From an uncultured Clostridium sp. (GTDB lineage Bacteria; Bacillota; Clostridia; TANB77; CAG-508): 35,681 nt of DNA. Below, piece after piece: positions 33,167 through 35,681 of the stretch (position 1 is its first letter; every line of letters begins with the position of its first letter). Location of the stretch: assembly GCA_945865665.1 (NCBI GenBank), contig CAMBEE010000016.1:1-35681 (forward strand). The letters are read 5' to 3'. Below the pieces are notes generated by a model. It was not told where the DNA came from and did not search any database. It saw only the letters and a program-made list of their open reading frames with translations. The position numbers and the translations under genes were made by a program.

Positions 33167-35599
33167 ATGTTTCAGAATATAAACGAAAGTACAGTAGAAA
33201 ATCAAAACTACGAAGAAAATAAAAAAGAAAAAAAGAAAATAGAACTATTTGCAGATGTATTTTCTGCAAAAAATATACCAATATATATTGTATCATTAAT
33301 GATATCAATGGTTGGAATTACAGGAGATGTATCGCCATTTAGTATTAGTATATTAGGAGCAAGCATAGCAAATTCTGTTCCATTACTAGGGATAGTACTT
33401 TTTGGAATTATAGGAAATGCAATAAAATTTGGAATAAGTGGAGCGTTAACATATATATTAACAGCATTGGTATTAATTGTTACAATGTTTTTGATTAAGC
33501 CAAGATATATTGATGACGAACAAAATGAAAAAGTTAAATTATCTAAAAATATTTTTATTGCATCAATGATAATTCAACTTGCTAAAATAGGAATAAGTGG
33601 ATTTACATTATATGATGTATTATCTGTTATATGTTTTTCGATTATAGCCGTAGTGTTTTATAAGATATTTGTAAATTCTATACTAGCTCTTAGTGGTTTT
33701 GTAGAAGGAAAAGCTTTTTCTATTGAAGAAATTTTGGGCGCTAGTTTAATGGTTGCAATATCTGTAAGTGCTTTTGGAGACTTAAACATATTAGGTTTTT
33801 CTATTAGAAATATTTTAAGCATATTAATAGTTTTGATATTAGGATGGAAAAATGGAGTATTAGTTGGAACAACAGCAGGTGTTACAATAGGCGTTACTCT
33901 TGGAGTTATAACATCGTCAGACCCTGTAATGGTTGCTGCATATGCAATATCTGGTATGATAGCAGGAGTGTTAAATAAATTTGGAAAAATAGGGGTTATA
34001 ATAGGATTTTGCTTAGGGAACATAGTACTTGCATATGTTTCTAACGGATATACAGTAGAACTTATTCATTTTAAAGAAATATTAATTGCATCTATTGGAC
34101 TTTTAGCTGTTCCTAAATCAGTACAAATAAATATCAAAGAATTTATGGGCAATTCAAAGTTATTACCAGTATTTCCAGATAGGGCTTTAAATAAAAGCAA
34201 AGAAACTGCTGAGAGGTTAAACAATGTTTCTGATACAATCCAAGAGATGGCAAAAACATATAAAGCAGAAAAAGTTCAAATGGAAGAAGAACCAATTTTA
34301 TCAAATAAAGATATATTTGTTTCTGAATTATTAGACAATTTGAGTGGCTATGAAAATAATATGTTGTACGAAGATATTTCAAAGGTTGATGGTCCTATTG
34401 TAGACGAAATATTTAAAGTATTAGTAGATAAGCAAGAAATTTCAAGAGAATTGCTTCTTGATATATTTGCAAAATGTAATAGTTATATAGTTGGATTTGA
34501 CGATAAAAAAATAAGTGAATATTTAGATGAAAATATTTCACAAATGGTTAGAGTTATTAATATGTCATATAAAATCAGTAAATCCAATTTTGTATGGCAA
34601 AAGAAATTTGAAGAAAACAAGAAGAATATAGAAACTCAACTTCAAGGTGTATCAAAAGCTATTTCTAATATAGCAGAAAATATTGAAAAAAATATTAAAA
34701 ATGAAGAACAATATAGTAATCAAAAGAAACAAGTTATTGAATTGCTAAAACAAAAAGAAATAGAAGTTCAAGAAATTTCTATACAAAGAGAAGATAGATT
34801 TTTAGTAGAAATTTACATGGAAAAATCAAATATTACTGATACAGAATATATTGAAAAGGTACTTACAGATGTTTTAAAAGAGAACATTGTATTTAATGAA
34901 GATGCAAGTGTTGGAAACAGACTAAATTTTTTATCTGATGATAAATTTGTTATGGCTATTGGAAATTCAAGTAATGTTAAAAGTAATAGTAAAGTTTCTG
35001 GAGATAGTGTGTTAAATATTAGACTAAAAGATGGAAAGTACTTGGTAGCTTTAAGTGATGGAATGGGCTCTGGAGAAGAGGCCAGACAAAGTAGTGACAA
35101 AGCTTTAAAAATGTTAGAAAATTTATTATTGTCTGGATTTGATAAGAAGACTTCTTTGGAATTGATAAATTCAAGCTTGATTAATCAAAATGAAGAAATT
35201 TTTGCAACTTTGGATATTGCAATTATTGATTTGTATAATGGAAATATTGAGTTTGTTAAAAGTGGGGCTTGTCCAACATATATTAAAAATAGGAATAGTG
35301 TTCAACTTATTAAGGCTAATTCGCTTCCTGCAGGTATTATTAATGAGACAAATTTGCAGTCTTTTGATAGGGATATTTCTTCTGGTGAGATTATGCTTAT
35401 GTGTACAGATGGTGTTTTAGATTCTAATGTTGAGTATAAAAATAAGGAGTTATGGGTTAAGTATTTGTTTGAGGATATTGAGACAAATAATACTCAAAAA
35501 ATTGCGGATTTGGTTTTGAATGAGGCTGTTGATAATGGGTATGGGACTGCTAAAGATGATATGAGTGTTGTGGTTTGCAAGTTTTTAAATAAACAATAA
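33167..35599 (+). CDS. spoIIE: Stage II sporulation protein E (serine phosphatase)
   Basis: Membrane PP2C-type phosphatase that dephosphorylates SpoIIAA at the asymmetric septum and so releases sigma-F in the forespore. The 810-residue protein has a short charged N-terminus, about ten membrane segments (roughly residues 35-320), a linker/regulatory region rich in helices, and a C-terminal PP2C domain with LSDGMGSGEEARQSSDKAL, LDIAIIDLYNG, FVKSGACPTYIKN and DDMSVVVCKF holding the metal-binding aspartates. The ATG at 33167 follows GAGGTG with good spacing. The in-frame GTG at 33158 lies within that site. It stands alone, and an inverted copy of the dispersed element begins four bases after its stop. 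Confidence 0.94.
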   Translation: MFQNINESTVENQNYEENKKEKKKIELFADVFSAKNIPIYIVSLMISMVGITGDVSPFSISILGASIANSVPLLGIVLFGIIGNAIKFGISGALTYILTALVLIVTMFLIKPRYIDDEQNEKVKLSKNIFIASMIIQLAKIGISGFTLYDVLSVICFSIIAVVFYKIFVNSILALSGFVEGKAFSIEEILGASLMVAISVSAFGDLNILGFSIRNILSILIVLILGWKNGVLVGTTAGVTIGVTLGVITSSDPVMVAAYAISGMIAGVLNKFGKIGVIIGFCLGNIVLAYVSNGYTVELIHFKEILIASIGLLAVPKSVQINIKEFMGNSKLLPVFPDRALNKSKETAERLNNVSDTIQEMAKTYKAEKVQMEEEPILSNKDIFVSELLDNLSGYENNMLYEDISKVDGPIVDEIFKVLVDKQEISRELLLDIFAKCNSYIVGFDDKKISEYLDENISQMVRVINMSYKISKSNFVWQKKFEENKKNIETQLQGVSKAISNIAENIEKNIKNEEQYSNQKKQVIELLKQKEIEVQEISIQREDRFLVEIYMEKSNITDTEYIEKVLTDVLKENIVFNEDASVGNRLNFLSDDKFVMAIGNSSNVKSNSKVSGDSVLNIRLKDGKYLVALSDGMGSGEEARQSSDKALKMLENLLLSGFDKKTSLELINSSLINQNEEIFATLDIAIIDLYNGNIEFVKSGACPTYIKNRNSVQLIKANSLPAGIINETNLQSFDRDISSGEIMLMCTDGVLDSNVEYKNKELWVKYLFEDIETNNTQKIADLVLNEAVDNGYGTAKDDMSVVVCKFLNKQ

Positions 35600-35603
35600 A
35601 AAA

Positions 35604-35681
35604 ATGGTAGTTACAATTTACAGCCTAAAAAATTTGTGTGCAAGTTGCCACCTTAAGGGTTATATATATTTGATATTGTAT
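35604..35681 (-). repeat. Dispersed non-coding element, copy 4 (inverted, cut by window end)
   Basis: Read on the minus strand it ends CTGTAAATTGTAACTACCAT and contains ATACAATATCAAATATATA and CCCTTAAGG, as in the right halves of copies 1 and 2. Its outer edge ATGGTAGTTACAATT equals the left edge of copy 2, which defines the terminal inverted repeat. The window ends inside it. Confidence 0.78.

Overview
The window reads as chromosomal DNA of a very A+T-rich, endospore-forming Firmicute of the class Clostridia, probably an uncultured gut-type lineage. The support is AAGGAGG-type ribosome binding sites, near-consensus sigma-A promoters, spoIIE and two CotF-like coat proteins, a DUF4321-radC-mreBCD-PBP2-minC cluster, mecA, and large surface proteins with DUF11-like and SdrD/Cna-B-like domains. 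Both ends of the window lie inside copies of the same dispersed non-coding element, so it may be a complete metagenomic contig broken at repeats. No rRNA, tRNA, CRISPR array or transposase gene was seen.

Layout. 1-320: element copy 1, a hairpin and a promoter. 321-4224: a zinc-finger-less DnaJ co-chaperone, then a promoter driving two unrecognised small proteins and a VirD4/TraG-type coupling ATPase whose frame is broken exactly at the Walker A motif. 4400-7558: a YhaO/YhaN (SbcD/SbcC-like) nuclease-ATPase pair. 7734-8795: prfA with a direct repeat in its leader. 8872-9111: C-terminal remnant of a RhuM-like gene. 9274-10017: a ZIP metal transporter. 10094-10330: a compact convergent pair of consensus promoters around a shared terminator and a tiny hydrophobic ORF, a probable type I toxin-antitoxin locus. 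10357-12675: pcrA. 12676-13530: strong hairpins and two small coat protein genes. 13729-14754: a membrane-anchored M23 peptidase. 14841-15497 (minus): mecA. 15563-15826: element copy 2. 15861-22337: a cell-shape operon from one promoter (DUF4321, radC, mreB, mreC, mreD, PBP2, minC). 22339-23091 (minus): two small unrecognised genes that look co-transcribed. 23170-23650: two element copies head to head, forming a large imperfect inverted repeat. 23852-32925: a promoter and a two-gene surface-protein operon, the second protein having a probable thioester domain and an LPXTG-like end. 33167-35599: spoIIE. 35604-35681: an inverted, truncated element copy.

How the genes fit together. MreBCD and PBP2 direct lateral wall growth and MinC places the septum, although minD and minE do not follow. 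SpoIIE, the coat proteins and perhaps the M23 peptidase belong to sporulation. The two giant proteins are probable cell-surface adhesins. The most unusual items are the unannotated toxin/antisense-RNA locus, the dispersed element family with its inverted pair, the orphan frameshifted coupling ATPase, and the thioester adhesin operon.
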